From Gyrodactylus bullatarudis (Eukaryota > Platyhelminthes > Monogenea > Gyrodactylidea > Gyrodactylidae): a DNA stretch of 64,000 nucleotides. The translations under genes were made by a program, and so were the position numbers. The notes beneath the pieces are model-generated. The model was not told the DNA's origin. It saw only the letters and a list, made by a program, of their open reading frames with translations, and made no database searches. Positions 38,701-52,300 of the stretch are shown piece after piece (the first letter of the stretch is position 1; every line of letters begins with the position of its first letter). The stretch spans positions 141,333 to 205,332 of the forward strand of contig SSNU01000136.1 in assembly GCA_012064415.1 (NCBI GenBank), written 5' to 3'.

Positions 38701-41116
38701 TCCATGCCAGATTTGGGTGGTAAGGAGACTGATGACCTTCGACTCTTAATCGATAACAATGACAGTAAAATATTTACAATCAACAATCCCAATAGCTATT
38801 CCCATGCTGTCATTGACGTGGAATTATGCAATTTAGCTGTAAATACTCTCTTAGTGTCAAATCGAGTACACGAACTTGAGGGAGCCACTGGTGCAACCTT
38901 TGATCACTTAACTGAATATAACTCTACGAATACTTTTGATACTGCTGTCTCAGAGCGCGGCGCAAACTTTATCAGCTCAACTATTACAAGTTATGATGAA
39001 AATGCTGCCTGTTCATCAGCCTTTAAAATTCTCAAGTAATTTTTTCTAGCAAATTTTCAATTCACTATTCAAACTCTTGAAAATTTATTTATTTAAATAC
39101 TCAATCATTTAGTTTATATTTTTTCACTTTACCATTTTGAATTCTTATCTATTATCATTTCATTGATTCTCAAATTTATTTGTACAGGACAATGATTGCA
39201 AGCTGTGTAAAAGAGGTTGTTGACTACAAAAATCCAATAGCAGATGAAAACATTGTTCACTTCTATCAATGGCTACGCTCTCCTAGATCCTTATTCTATG
39301 ATCCTGCTCTGAGTCGACTTCTCAGGACTTTGATTAAAAAGATATTTCTCAAACTTGTGGAAGAACTAAAAGCATCTAGTATTGACGTCATCCATGGATC
39401 ATACAATCGTCTGATAATTAGTGCTAGGAAACATAGCCTTGAAGATACCTCAATGACGGTTGAAGCTCTTTTCAAAATGCTGAGAAAGAAACCTTTCTTT
39501 ACCCATATAGGAATGACCATTACATCAGGATGGAATTACTTGCTCTGGTATGATACTGCCAATTTTTGCGGAATTAAACAAATACCTCTCGATGATCAAG
39601 AAAAGCCAATAATTGAAGAAGACTTGGAAGAGGACGATAAGGATCCATTCAATGATAGCAATAATGATGAGACAAAAGAGGAAGAATCAAATGTCACCAT
39701 CGACATGTTCTGGCATATGTCAAAATACTTACCCAATAAGTATGACATTCGAAATAGATTTGAAACTTCAATATTAGCCTTTGTCATGGCATACTATAAA
39801 ATGATTGAAAACGAACGTAAACGTTTAGACTTGTCTCAAAAAGAACCAAATGATAAAATCAATATTACAGATTACTCCCTAACGCCCTCAGTTATGAGTT
39901 ATATCCAGAGTCTGGTCTCGGAGCAGTTGGGTCCTGAACTTTACGATTTCGTTATCAAAATGAAAGGCAAGTCTAGTCAATGGATCAAGCCCGAGATATT
40001 AACCCAAACGGCTGACTATACAATATGCTATAGACTTTTGGCCAGAAGCCAAACATATTTAGCCCCTGAAGATAGTAAAGTGAATATTATTAAAAACAAT
40101 CGTCAGATTCCTATTTACATTGAAAACGAAAAGAATGAAACAGAATTTTATTATGAAACTGAAGAAGACAAGGAAAATGACTTAGATCCAAACCTTCTCA
40201 TTCCAACATTACCCCCATATATGGATTCTCAAAAGGGTAACTTTTGCCCACTTCTCGACTTTTCAAAGATGCTCTGTCATGTAAGCAATCATAATTATTA
40301 TAGTTCTTCTTTAAACCTTTATAATTTCCTCATTCAACTTTCAGATACTGGCTTTGGAGAAGAATGTCTCTAGTCAAGTTGAGGTTATACGCCAAAATCT
40401 CCTACGTATCCTCAACGTATCAGACTTTTCTCCAACTGCTCTTTTCCACTGCCCTCATGAAATTGTTAATAACAAAGTTTCGAATCGTACTCTCAACTTG
40501 AGAAGCTCCGACTCACTCTCGCTTCTCATTCATATACCTGATTTTATTTGTTCCCATTGCAACGGTATACAGGATTTGGACTTGTGTCGTGATCGCAGCA
40601 TCTTTTATGAAAGTGACAAGGGCATCTATTCATGGAAATGTAACAACTGCCAGAGTGTCATTAACAAGAATTTGATCGAGGAGAAACTGGTTGAACAAAT
40701 TAATGATATAGTAAACAGACATTTACTCCAAGTATGCCATCCCATTGTATAAAATCTCAATCTTATCAATGAAAACTTATCATGAATATATCATATCGAT
40801 TGGTCTAAGGAAAATTTAATCTTTTGGTCTAAAATGAGCCTAGATTCTTTATGATAAAAATTTAAAATCCCGATTAACACGTTTATTTTACAAGGATTTC
40901 CGGTGTACCAAGTGTATTCAAGGTGGTGGCATTCAAGAATTCAACCTTGCCAATGGAGCATCACGTGGCCTATGTAGTCAATGTTCAAATGCTCTTCATT
41001 TGACCATACCTACGAACGGAGTGATTGAAAAATTGAGCATTTATTCTATAATTGGACATCTCTTTGAACTACGTCTTGTAGAGTCTCAGTCAAATTGGAT
41101 TATCAAGCATTTTTAA
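32702..41116 (+). CDS. POLE: DNA polymerase epsilon catalytic subunit
   Basis: Seven in-phase exons, 32702-35071, 35440-37309, 37378-38405, 38464-39035, 39188-40280, 40345-40731 and 40895-41116, give 2,513 residues. Pol epsilon is the leading-strand replicase of the nucleus and carries a proofreading exonuclease. Exonuclease motifs: YDIETTKMPLKFP (about 264), SYNGDGFDWPF (351) and YSVSDAVATYYL (451). Polymerase: a Cys cluster CSSCHFYKPGVQC (664-677), motif A YHLDVGAMYPNI (635), motif B KCILNSFYGYVMRRGARW (831) and motif C ELDTDGIWC (880). The C-terminal inactive polymerase half follows, then zinc modules CSHC..CNNC (2381-2410) and CTKC..CSQC (2444-2471) that bind the accessory subunits. All catalytic acids are present. 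It is longer than human POLE (2,286), partly through Asp/Glu/Asn-rich insertions, e.g. at 39600-39690. Its poly(A) signal lies just before SLC39A11. Confidence 0.97.
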
Positions 41117-41173
41117 AAACCAACTTTGCATTTATATTATTTTTGTATTCCTAAACAGACACGAAGAGGCATA

Positions 41174-41179
41174 AATAAA
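41174..41179 (+). terminator. AATAAA poly(A) signal for POLE
   Basis: AATAAA 58 bases after the POLE stop codon and about 100 bases before the SLC39A11 start. Its position fits the end of POLE. Confidence 0.5.
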
Positions 41180-41277
41180 TGTATTCCTTTCTCTTATCAA
41201 TTGAAAATCTTTTTCTTTCCTTGATAAAAAGCTACTTCTTTCTAATTTATAGTTGATTTTTTTTCACTTTTTAAGGA

Positions 41278-42915
41278 ATGATTGAAGGATCTAGTCCATT
41301 TGTTCAGACAATTCTGGGAACTGGACTAACCTGGTCTTTGACTGCCCTCGGCGCAATCGGTTGTATATTCATTCATCCAGATCAATCTCCTGATGTTTCA
41401 AATAGCATAATTTCATGTTGCCTAAGCTTTTCAGCTGGTGTCATGGTTGCAGCATCTTTCTGGTCCCTCCTAGTACCCTCTCTCGACTTGAGCACTGAGA
41501 TTATGAAGCCTCACCTTGGCGATCGTCTCTACTTCCTACCTTCAGTATTTGGATTCATTCTGGGTGCTCTATTTGTTTATCTTGTTGAATTATATATACC
41601 AAATGATGTGAGTCACTTACTCTCTACTTGTATTTTATACCCTATCAAAATACCTTTCATATTAATTTTAGTAACATCACTAGTAAATTAACTAAATTTC
41701 CTTTTTTGTTGACTCTTTTTGGGTTCTTTTTGTAGCCTATAATTAGGTCAGTAATTTTGCTATTTTGGATGAATAGAATTTCAATACGAATTATTCGGTA
41801 TCATTCTTTCTTTACTTAGATTTTCTGATAAAATAGAAAATATATTTTTTGCTAACACATTCCCACTACATATCAGATATTATTTGAGATAAAGTTCTCA
41901 ATTCCTATTTTAAGATTTATCTTTGCTAATTTTTTGCCAGAATTGTTCACAATTTTGCTATTTTTTTCAAGAAACTTGCCCCTTAAGTTTATGCCCTTCC
42001 TATATCATAATAAAATATGCATCCCAAAATCTTTTGCACCAAATAGGAAGTTGCGATGTTGAGGAAGTTTTGTGGTTATATAATAAGCTATTTAAATTTA
42101 AACTTTCTTGCTATTATAACCTTTACTTCCCACGATTTACTGTAAATGCTATTTTCCTTACTACAGTTGGAATTGTTGACTATCAATGAAAAAAAAAAGA
42201 GTCGGGATATTGAAAAAGACGTAAATCCGTCCATATCCTGTGTCCCTGAGAAATCGTCAGCTTACAGGAGGAAAAACAACAAAACTCCTGAAACCAAAAT
42301 AGAAAAATCAACTCAAATGAAGATTACCAGGAGCTCTCATCAAAAGAGGCTCTTGATGTTGATATTCGCTGTGACTTTGCACAATTTTCCAGAAGGAGCC
42401 GCAGTCGGAATTGCATTTTCTAATTCTAATAAAACCCATCAACAATTCTCCTCAGCTCAGTAAGCTTTTCATTAATTTTTTGTGTGTTTTTATTCTTATT
42501 TTTCCATTAAAGACATTTATCAGTTGGAATAGCTGTTCAAAATTTTCCTGAAGGTCTAGTTGTCAGCCTACCCCTAAGAGCGGCTGGATTCTCCATTGGC
42601 AAAAGTATTTGGTAATTTTTCTAGCTAAATTAGAACTTTCTAATGTTTTTAACTCTTTTTTACCTTTACAGGTACGGTCAACTATCTGGGATGGTTGAAC
42701 CTCTGGCCGGAATCATTGCTCTATATGCCTGTCAAATTTTTAGCCTCCTACAACCTATTGGATTAGCCTTTGCCGCTGGCACAATGATTTATGTTGTTTT
42801 CCAAGATGTTGTTCCTGAAGCTCATGAAATAAATCAGAAAACTCAGGCACCTACGTCTTTATTTGCCATTTTGGGTTTCTGTGTAATGATGATACTTGAG
42901 GTGGGACTAATATGA
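41278..42915 (+). CDS. SLC39A11: SLC39A11/ZIP11 zinc transporter
   Basis: Four in-phase exons, 41278-41607, 42167-42459, 42513-42611 and 42672-42915, encode 321 residues. ZIP11 belongs to the GufA-type ZIP branch and moves zinc toward the cytosol. Seen: the N-terminal TGLTWSLTALGA helix; FSAGVMVAASFWSLLVPSLD; a His/Lys/Asp-rich cytosolic loop in exon 2; metal-site helix HNFPEGAAVGIAF (about residue 181); the second copy QNFPEGLVVSLPLR; and YGQLSGMVEPLAGI and FAAGTMIYVVFQDVVPEAHE. Length and order match the vertebrate protein. A lysine run encoded by A10 starts exon 2. It directly follows POLE on the same strand with a 161-base gap, but nothing shows co-transcription. Confidence 0.95.
41608..42166 (+). 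other. SLC39A11 intron 1
   Basis: 559 bases from GAT|GTGAGT to CTACAG|TTGGAA. The short frame at 41923-42189 inside is intron sequence running into exon 2 out of frame. Nothing else is seen. Confidence 0.5.
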
Positions 42916-43360
42916 CATCAATCTTTCTTTACTTGGTCCTCGTCAATAAATAAATTCTAACCCTTATCAATAGAAACAATAATTCTTTACCAATTTTATT
43001 TTGTGATTTATATCCCCATATCACTTTCAGATGATACAAAACCTGTTTTTTCCTGAATCAAAATTAAATCCCAGAATTTACACTATTCAATGAGAATGTT
43101 ACTCAGAATATTTTTTCAATGGATTTATATATCGGTTAGATTGGACTTTCTTTCTTAACCCTTTTTGTCCGCATGATATTTTTAAAATAAATAATTAGTT
43201 ACTCAAGTTTACTCTCTTTATTACTTATTTTTAATAATTGTTTACTTACAAGTACATATGATATTATTATTTTTAAAATCTATTAAAGTTCTGAGAACTT
43301 AGTTTTCAGATAGAGCTCCATCTTTTTTTTCAATGAAAATTTCAATGTACATTCAAAATT
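42916..43360. terminator. Convergent 3' ends of SLC39A11 and eag
   Basis: 445 bases between converging stop codons. AATAAA occurs on the plus strand at 42945-42950, 30 bases after the SLC39A11 stop, and on the minus strand at 43222-43217, about 140 bases after the eag stop. Both are well placed poly(A) signals. Confidence 0.55.
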
Positions 43361-46300
43361 TTAATTCTTATTTCCACTGCCACGGCGGCTATTATTTGGC
43401 GTTGGAGGTTGTAGGGTTATGGGATTTTTACTTGTAGCTCTTGTTGGGTCCAAAGAATATTGTAAAGTTGATTGGAGATCTCTATCAAATTCTACTGATT
43501 CCCTAGCTTCCTGAGATCCTTTTATGTTGAAAGAACTATCATCTCTCAAGTTGTAGACCAACTCAGGTGGTGATAGATACTTTTTACGCAACTTCATTGA
43601 TCCCTGCTGATGGCTGTAACGTTGTCGGTCAGTAGATGAAGCCCATGAGACATCTCTCGAAGATAGGTTAGTACTCTGAGAACTAGTGAACGATTCAAAG
43701 ATAGACTTATTCAATGAATGTGACATTGTCTTTGAAGTGCTACTTGGATCTTGGCCCAACCTAGCTGATTGAATTGACTCTAAAAGTATTCTCAAATTTT
43801 CATTTATTCTATCAAATTTCAAGTTCACCTGCTCAAATTCTTTTGTTATTCGATTTTCTAATTTATCAAAGCGACTATTCGTTTCATCTTCCATCTGAGC
43901 CATTTTGTCCATCGATTTTTGATGTATTTGATTTTGGTAAAAGTGTGAAGGTGTATTTTTTTCATAATTTCGATCCCTAATTAAGTTAACTTCTTTCAAG
44001 ATTCTTTCACTATTCAATGTTGTGTTCGTACCACTGATTGGTTCATTTACCAAGACCTCACTAGAATTTTGATCTTCATCCATTTCTTCTTGCAAATTGT
44101 GCAGCGAGTTTTGTTGAGCCCTAAATGGAAAATAATTTTGAATTGAGTATTCTAAACTTGATCATTAGAAACCAACTTTGTTAGTAGTCTCGCCCACTTA
44201 TAGGCTGGACCACGAGAATTGAGTGCCTTACTAATCCATGGACTAATTTGTTTATACTTGGTTCCCTTCGATTTGTTATCAGCTAGGCTAGAATCTTTTG
44301 GCAAATCTGCGGACGTATTCATCCAAGAAGGAGCCTCCTTTGAGGTTTCATCTGACCTCTCTTGAGCAGGAGATATTTTCCTTAATGTCGTCTGCTTGTC
44401 ATCAAAGATAATATTGTCTTCACAAATGCTATTTGTTAATGACTGCTGATCAGAGCTATATTGGCTATTCCAATTTGCATTTGCAGAATCTTGAGTAGAA
44501 ATGCTTGATCTGCGTAGTTTAGAAATCATCTTTCTCACTGGATGATCCACTGGAAGACCAGATGAAATAGGACCCTTGCGTCTTTTTTCAGCCAACTCCA
44601 ACTCGTGTTTTACATCAACTAATTTTCTAAAGATAAACTTGAAGAGAAATACTTAGTATGATTTGTAGATGGCCTTTTTCTATTTCAAATGAATTTTTTA
44701 AAGTCTATCAATTTGAATTAATTTCTTTTGAAATAAAGAGATCCATAGCGATTCTTTGCCAAATATAATTTAGAAATTTTATTTAAAAAGTTAAAAAATC
44801 TAAGCAAGTTCGAATAAGTAAACTGAATTAAACTTTAGCCCGATTAGTTCTGGATTCTAAACCATTATTTCAACTAAAGATCAAAGTTGAAATACTAGCT
44901 AATTTAACATATTTGAATAGTTCACTTACACGATTGCAAAGATTATAGGTTATATTCAGATTCCTAGTGAAACTATTAGCAAAGGCATGATAAAAATTGA
45001 GCACTGATTTCAAACGATCCAGTCTGATGGTGTGCAAATTGCAATAAGTGAGGGCTCTGACTGAAACAGCTGATGGCGATTGATTTGCATTCTTCCAATT
45101 TGGACTGCCGAATACATCACCCTTGCCTAGTTAAGAACATCTTTAATTAAAATTTTCAAAGTTTTCAGGGGTTTTCTTTGCTCAAAAATTTAACGTGTTG
45201 ATATTATTTATATTTTCTTTGCTTATTTAGATTACATTCCTTGACAATAAATAAATATTAGTAAGAGATAATCAAATATTATAAATAAACTTGAGTTGGC
45301 ATGGTAATTTCTATTCTCTATTTTCTCATTAAAAAATTACCTGATATAACTAATTCAATTAATACTTTTTAATTATTCCTCAAGATTAATGACAGAATTT
45401 TGGATAAAAATATTTCACCTTCTAGCTCATTTTCTATTCATGCATTCATTGTGTCATTTTTTCTTTCTATTGGCCAATTTGTACTTAAAAAAATTTTCTT
45501 TCTTCATTGTTGAAAACTAGTTTAAAATATCATTGAAGTAGACCAACATCTCTAGTTGATACTAACTAAGTTTTAAATTCAAACATTTAGAGCTTATAAT
45601 TTTGAACCAAGTAGTTCTTTAGGGAGCTGTTCGGCATAGATTGACTATAACGTATTCAAGGTATTTATAAAATAACTTGCTCATGTGAAAAATCTTACAT
45701 AGGTCGAACAGAAAGAAATTTTGAAATTAGATGTAAGGAACACAAAAAGGCTATAGAAAAAGTACAGGTAGACAAGTCAGCATTAGCTAAACACTGGGCT
45801 GATAATCCAGATCATATTATAGATTTTAATGACGTAAGAAGTCTAGTCTACATGAGAAATAAGTAGAAAAAAAAAATATTTTGGAGTCTATAGAGATTAA
45901 ACTAAACGAGGTTGTTAATGGTAATAAGACGGATATAAATATTGAAAATCGTTGGTTATCTGATTGGTTTAATGTTTTGATTGGACACACAAGGTTTTAA
46001 GTATCTTAAGTTTTTTGAAAAATCTCACGCCAGAAGAAGAATACGACATGTATTCGAAATATTTTGTGAGTCCTAACTATTTTTATCAGGGTAATCTAAA
46101 TGTTTTTTATTCTAATCTTAATTTTAATGTTCTTTCAAGTGATGAATTATATTATCAGAGTTATTACTCTAATAGTTCTGATTACAATAACAATCACTGT
46201 AATTTTTATAATCCTTATTTTTTAAGAAATACTACACCTTTCTCTCCTTTTTCTTTTTATACAGATAGGCCAATACAAGCCAGAATACAACATAGTCAGG

Positions 46301-49300
46301 CAGCAAGCGAACAACGTTATAGTCAATTTACAGCTTACCCAAAAGAGCAATAACTTCATCATCTTGGATAACTTCGAGGGAGCCGCTTACAATGAAAGAC
46401 AATTGATCGACACTTTCACCTTGATGTATCACAAGGTCACCGGGAGCCGTGTGTAAAGTTTGAAAATTAACTGCCAGTGATCTTAGACAACCGTCTGAGG
46501 CCAATCTAAAGGCTGGATGAATGTTGAAGACACAACGATTTAAATGAACTGACAAATCGGCTTGCATATCCTTAGGACAATAATTCAAGACCTAGAAAAA
46601 ATTTAATTTTTTTCAAATTCTATATACAATTCTATATTATACATATTTAATGTCATTAATTCACTATATATAATATATATATTCAAAATAGATGACATCA
46701 AATCGGTTTAAATTAACAAAAGACACTGATTTCAAGTTGAATGTCTTAATGAATTAGGTAGTGTTAAGAGATATTCTCTAATTAATTCAAATCGAACTCT
46801 TACTACCACAAAGGAAAGGGGCGAGTGAACTAATTTAATTAGGCCTTAACATTGAAAATGAAAACTTTTTACTCAAATAAGAGAGAGACATGATGACTGA
46901 GTTAGGCTAACTAATTCCTTTAAATAGCGAGATGAAATGTTCAAGTGGAAGATCTGGTAATAACCCGCCTCCCCTCAAATACTTATTTTATTTCCTTTCT
47001 CTGCCCCTCATTCTGTTCCTAGGAATCAATGAGCGCGTCGTATTAGTCTTTGGTGTTTTTCCTATTTCATTTTCGTTATCTACAAAGTTTATCTTTTATT
47101 TCCCTTGTCAGTAAATATTCAAATAGAAATTCTACATGTCGAAGTAGGATTGATAAGGAAATTATAACTCAAATAGTCTTCTTGTATTTCCAATTTCGAG
47201 AAGATTATTTCAATTTTTAACACTGCCCTAGAATAGTTCATTCTTCATAAAAGGATTATCATTATTATTGAAAAACTCAGCTGATCTAACCTTGGCAGTA
47301 TCAATGCCTTTGGTAATGGCCCAACTCGAAGTTACATAGTCTATAACTCTTTCAGATAGATCACCTGGAACATCGTGGATTTTGAGGAAATCCCGGACAC
47401 CTTTCATCATTTCATTATACCTTGTTCTTGTACTGTACATTTGTTGAACTATCGTTGTTATATTACCAAATATTGTGGCATATACCAAAGCTGTTTAAAT
47501 TTAATTAATGATTAGATAAATGAGAAGATTAAGGGATCTGATTTTGAACTAAATTAATCAAAAGTTAGTAAAATAATATTTGAAACTATTTTTTAATTCA
47601 AAATTTCACCCTCCTTCAAGTGAGGCTATTGTTAATCAATAGCACAAGCCTATCATTTAATAAATGTACACGAAAATTTATCAAGTTCTATTATATAAGA
47701 GAGATTCTCAAAAGGAAAGAATTGATTAAAAAACTACTCGAGAAATTGTGATTATTCAAATCAAAGTACATTCTATTGAATCGTTTAAGTCGAGTTTTTC
47801 CAATTTATATTTCTACCAAGGAAGATTCTTCCTTAAAGATCAAGGATAAATATTTTTAAATAGTTTTAAAGAAACTTATTTTGATTATCTCTTTTTGCTA
47901 TATAGAGTAGTTTAATTTCTTGAGAAGTTGATCCTTTACCAAATCATAATTTGCATTTTTTTCATCGCATAATAATGAATTGCTTACTATATTTTATTGA
48001 TACGTGTAGCAAAAACGAAGAAAATATTCTCCCTGTAAGATTGGAAGGAGATCTGATAAAAAAAATTTTCTCAAGATTTGATATGTTTAATGTTTTTTTT
48101 CTTCAAAATATCCCTAGCTTGAATGCTAGATTCTCATATCAACTTATCAATTTTTAGGACTAGAAAATATCTTCTTTTTAAGTTCTGGTCATCAGGAAAG
48201 ATTAGGCACTCACCTCCGATAAGCATAAAAAAGATTGAGACTGCCTTTTCAACTTCAGTGAAGGCAGCAACATTACCAAAGCCGATGGTTGTAAGAAGAG
48301 AAAGACTAAAGTACAAGGCAGTTAGGTATGTTGTCCACTTTTGTTGAAGATTAATCAAAGGTAATTTAGTAAAGTTACCATTCGGATGAATACTTTTTTC
48401 AATCACTTTTCCGATACGTGTGATTATGTCTCTTTTATCGCGAGTATAAGTGAAACTTGAGTTGAAATTTGACCAATCATAAGGATCAAGAGAATCATTG
48501 AAAATTCTAGGAATCCAACCGAAACGAATATTCTTTTGTACATCACTAATTCCAATAGCATACCAACAGCAAGCGAACCAATGTGCAAGTATAAAAAAAC
48601 ATACAATCATCAAAATTAAAAGAGCTGAAACATGCTCCATGTATTGATCAATACGCCGGCCAGCTCTTACTAATCGTAAGAGTCTTATGAGCCGAAGATA
48701 TTCAAAGCTAAAGTCTTTCTGACTAACGCCAAAATATCTCATGTGCTCGTAAGGGAAACAGGATATTAAATCGAAGATGAACCAGCCTCTAAGGTAGTTC
48801 ATTTTGATGACACTTGAATCTGATATAACTTCACCACCTGGTCCAACAAAGCTTGTATGGAAATTCAAGATAATATCTACTATGAATGTAACATCTATGA
48901 TTGTATCAGTGATTGCTAAATAACTTTGTACATCGTAAGGACTGTCAAAGGATGTTGACCACATCTTTTCTGCGTTGACAATCCAAAGGGGTTTCGGAAG
49001 AATCAGGATCCTAACAGGAACTACAACTATGGTATATCCGGTTAATAATAAAATAATCCAATCCCAAATAATGCGAAATATTGAATAGTGCAAAAGTACA
49101 TGCTTTGGCGGTCTAGGAGGCTCTGGACGATATCTTGGAACTGTAATTGGGTTTTGTATGTGCTGATTCAGATAATCATCAAACTCGCCATGAAGATTTG
49201 CAGTCTATTATAAAGAATTTATGAAAAATCAGAATTAATCCTTTTGATAGATATTTTTAAAAAGGTAGCTCTCATTTAAATTACCCTATGCATAGCTCCG

Positions 49301-52300
49301 AAAATCCCAGATTTTTCATGCAGCCCGGATCCATAGAATAAGAGCTCTTGTTGACTTGTTAGCCAAGATTTGAATTTAGATTTTCTGCCCATCTTTTTCA
49401 TTCCATCTTGAATATTTTGATCTAAAGGGGAGAAGCCAACTTCTATATTTTTGATTGATTCCTTCTCAAAAGATTTCTGTGAAGTATTCAACTTTGAGGT
49501 ACTCTTACTGATTGGTGACTCTCCAATTTGCTTGAGTTGGTCACCCAAGTTTGACTGAGTCACTGGAGAAATGATAACTGTTGAATTTTTTGGAGAAAGC
49601 ATCAAATTTTCCGTCGTCAAAGAACTAGGAGAGGTCAGCACTTTCTTTTCTTCCTCGTCACTAACTCTATTTATATCCTCGACTATAGCATCCTCATCAC
49701 CATTGTGATCATCTTGATCATTAGTTTGATTTGATTTTTGACGCATTAGAGCAGCAACAAGGCGTGCAAATTTATCCCAACCTGCAATGTGAAATTTATT
49801 CAAAGGTCTAATCATCGTTTTGCTTATCAATACATACCATTATTGCCTTCAGCTTGAGATGCAATAGTTGCGAACCCAGATCCGGGGATTACATCATCAG
49901 CAATGGGCTGTTTGATAAGACTTAGATCCTTGAATGTTACCAAGATTAAAATGACACTTTCTTTTTCGTTTCTCACCGGTGTAACACGAATCAAGGCCCA
50001 ACATGGAGTCACTAAAATAAGCCAATTAAGAAACTTACAATTTTTCTTGTATATTATAACTTCTGCTTGCTCAGACTTGTTATTGAGAATGCCGCTCTCT
50101 AGTAAAGTGATTGCTGACTTTTGAGTCTGTGGACCTCGTAAGAATGGAAAGAGACATGGCTGCTGAAGGACCTCGATGCGATTAAAACCAGTCAACTTAG
50201 TAAATCCAATGCTTGTATAGACAATTGGATAGTCAAGAATTCTTGCATTGGCCAAAATAAAACTGGAATCTTGGAAAAATTGATTTTAGTGTGAAAGTGG
50301 CATCTTGTCTTATGCATTTTAGAATTCAAAATAGTCAGGCTTTAAGGCATTTTTAACAAAGATTTTATAATTATAACTTTGTATGTTTTCCTGTAGGAAT
50401 CCTTAGACATCTTGATCCTTTCTTATTTGAGCTTCATTCTTGAGAATTAAAAAATCAATGCTACAATTCCCATTTCATTATTGTTGTGAATAAAATGATA
50501 AGCTTTCTCTTCTTTTCCCATCGATTTAAATAATCAGGCATAAATTATACAATTGCACCTGGATAGTGTTATTTCTCGCCTACTAAAACTATGCAATATA
50601 TCCGTCCTAGTATTCCTCTGAAAATTTTATAGAAAGATCAAAGATTATGATAACTCTCTCTACCTCTATCCTTCTTCGCCCAGCTTAGTAGCAAAAGAGT
50701 TATTTTGCTGGCTTTAATATCTGCTGACAGTTTTGAATAAAGGGCCAACATTTTATGGAAGAAAATAATGTAAAAATTACAGTGTTTTCAGACCTACTAG
50801 CAAAGTGTGGTCTCAGGAAATCCTTATATCCAGAACCCCTGTTCGACTCCTATCACTCAACATTCCCATAGTGTGTGAGAAGAACATATCCATCAAGTTA
50901 GATTTCATATGGATATAGCAATTGCCTGTGACCACACTTTGTTAATAGGTTTAATGTGTAAATTAAAAATTTTTTCTGTGAGGTGTCTACGAACATTGGT
51001 TTTGAACTGAGTCACTGATCATCTTCTTTTTTATTTAAATTAAAACGGTAGCCTAATATATATATTAACAAGGTTATATATTGATAATAAAATATTCGAA
51101 GAAGCTTCAATAATCAATTGTTATTTTCAATATGAATAGTCCTAGTTTTAAAGAAGGTATTTAATTTTAACTCAAGAAGGAGTTTTTTTGTTTTTTTCAC
51201 GATGTTCATTCATAAAAACTAAGAAACATAATGAGTACGTAATCATAAAGAGGAAAAGTCCACTCAAAATCAATTGTTATGAAAACTTGATTCTTTCCTG
51301 ACTGCTACTATTTTTTTCTAATCATTTTCGAATAAATTATTAAAATAAGAAAGAAAACAAGAATATTGCATGAGGCTAAAATCTCACTGGGATAAAATTA
51401 AGGGAAAATTCATTAAAATTTTATCAGAATCGCTTGCCTCTTTGTCTCTAAAACCTTTCCTCATTGTTGGGAAAATTGGACGCTAATAAATTTATCATTT
51501 GCTATAACTATTATCATTATTATTATTCTGAAGTCCTTTTAGAGAGGGATTTCCGTTTTTTGAAATGGGATCATATTAGAATTTTATCAAATTATTATAA
51601 TTATGACACACAATATCTCCTTTGTTTTTTCCACTGAAATTAAAGTTTTTATTTTTTTCCCGTATCAGAGCACTCTCTTTTTTTCGTCAGATCGGAAGTT
51701 GTCCCTATACTCTTGCACAACAAGAAGTGATGATATAACTTTTCAGATTGATGATTTTATTATCTCCAGTACGGAATAAATAAAAGGGAGATGAGAAAAA
51801 TCTGAGATAATTTAGGGCCTGAGGTCACACGTTTTATCCTTTCCAATTAGTCCATCGGGACTAAAAATGAAGGATTTTTGAAAACACTCACAACATTGAG
51901 ATAGTTTAATTAGCTTTGTTGACAGGAGAATTTTTCTTTGTTTTAAGAATTAAATGAATCAATTGCATTGTGAGTAAAAGTGTCGAATTTGATTTCTCTC
52001 GCTTTTTGGGGAGGGGGATTGAAATTTCAGATTTGACATAATTTCTAGATATGTAATAGTGCAGCACCTATACTCACAAAGATTATCTACAATTATTTTG
52101 TTCTATGTGCTTAGGTAATTCAGGTACTGCATTTTAGGTTGATATACACACGCGTTTCGTCCTCTTTTGGACTCATTAGTAAGTTGTAACATTCAGCGGC
52201 ATGGGCTAATCCATTACCAAATAAGGCGAACCTGTGGGATATATCACCTAAACATCTAAAAAAAATACTTGTAGATAATAATTTCTAGAGTTTAATTTCT

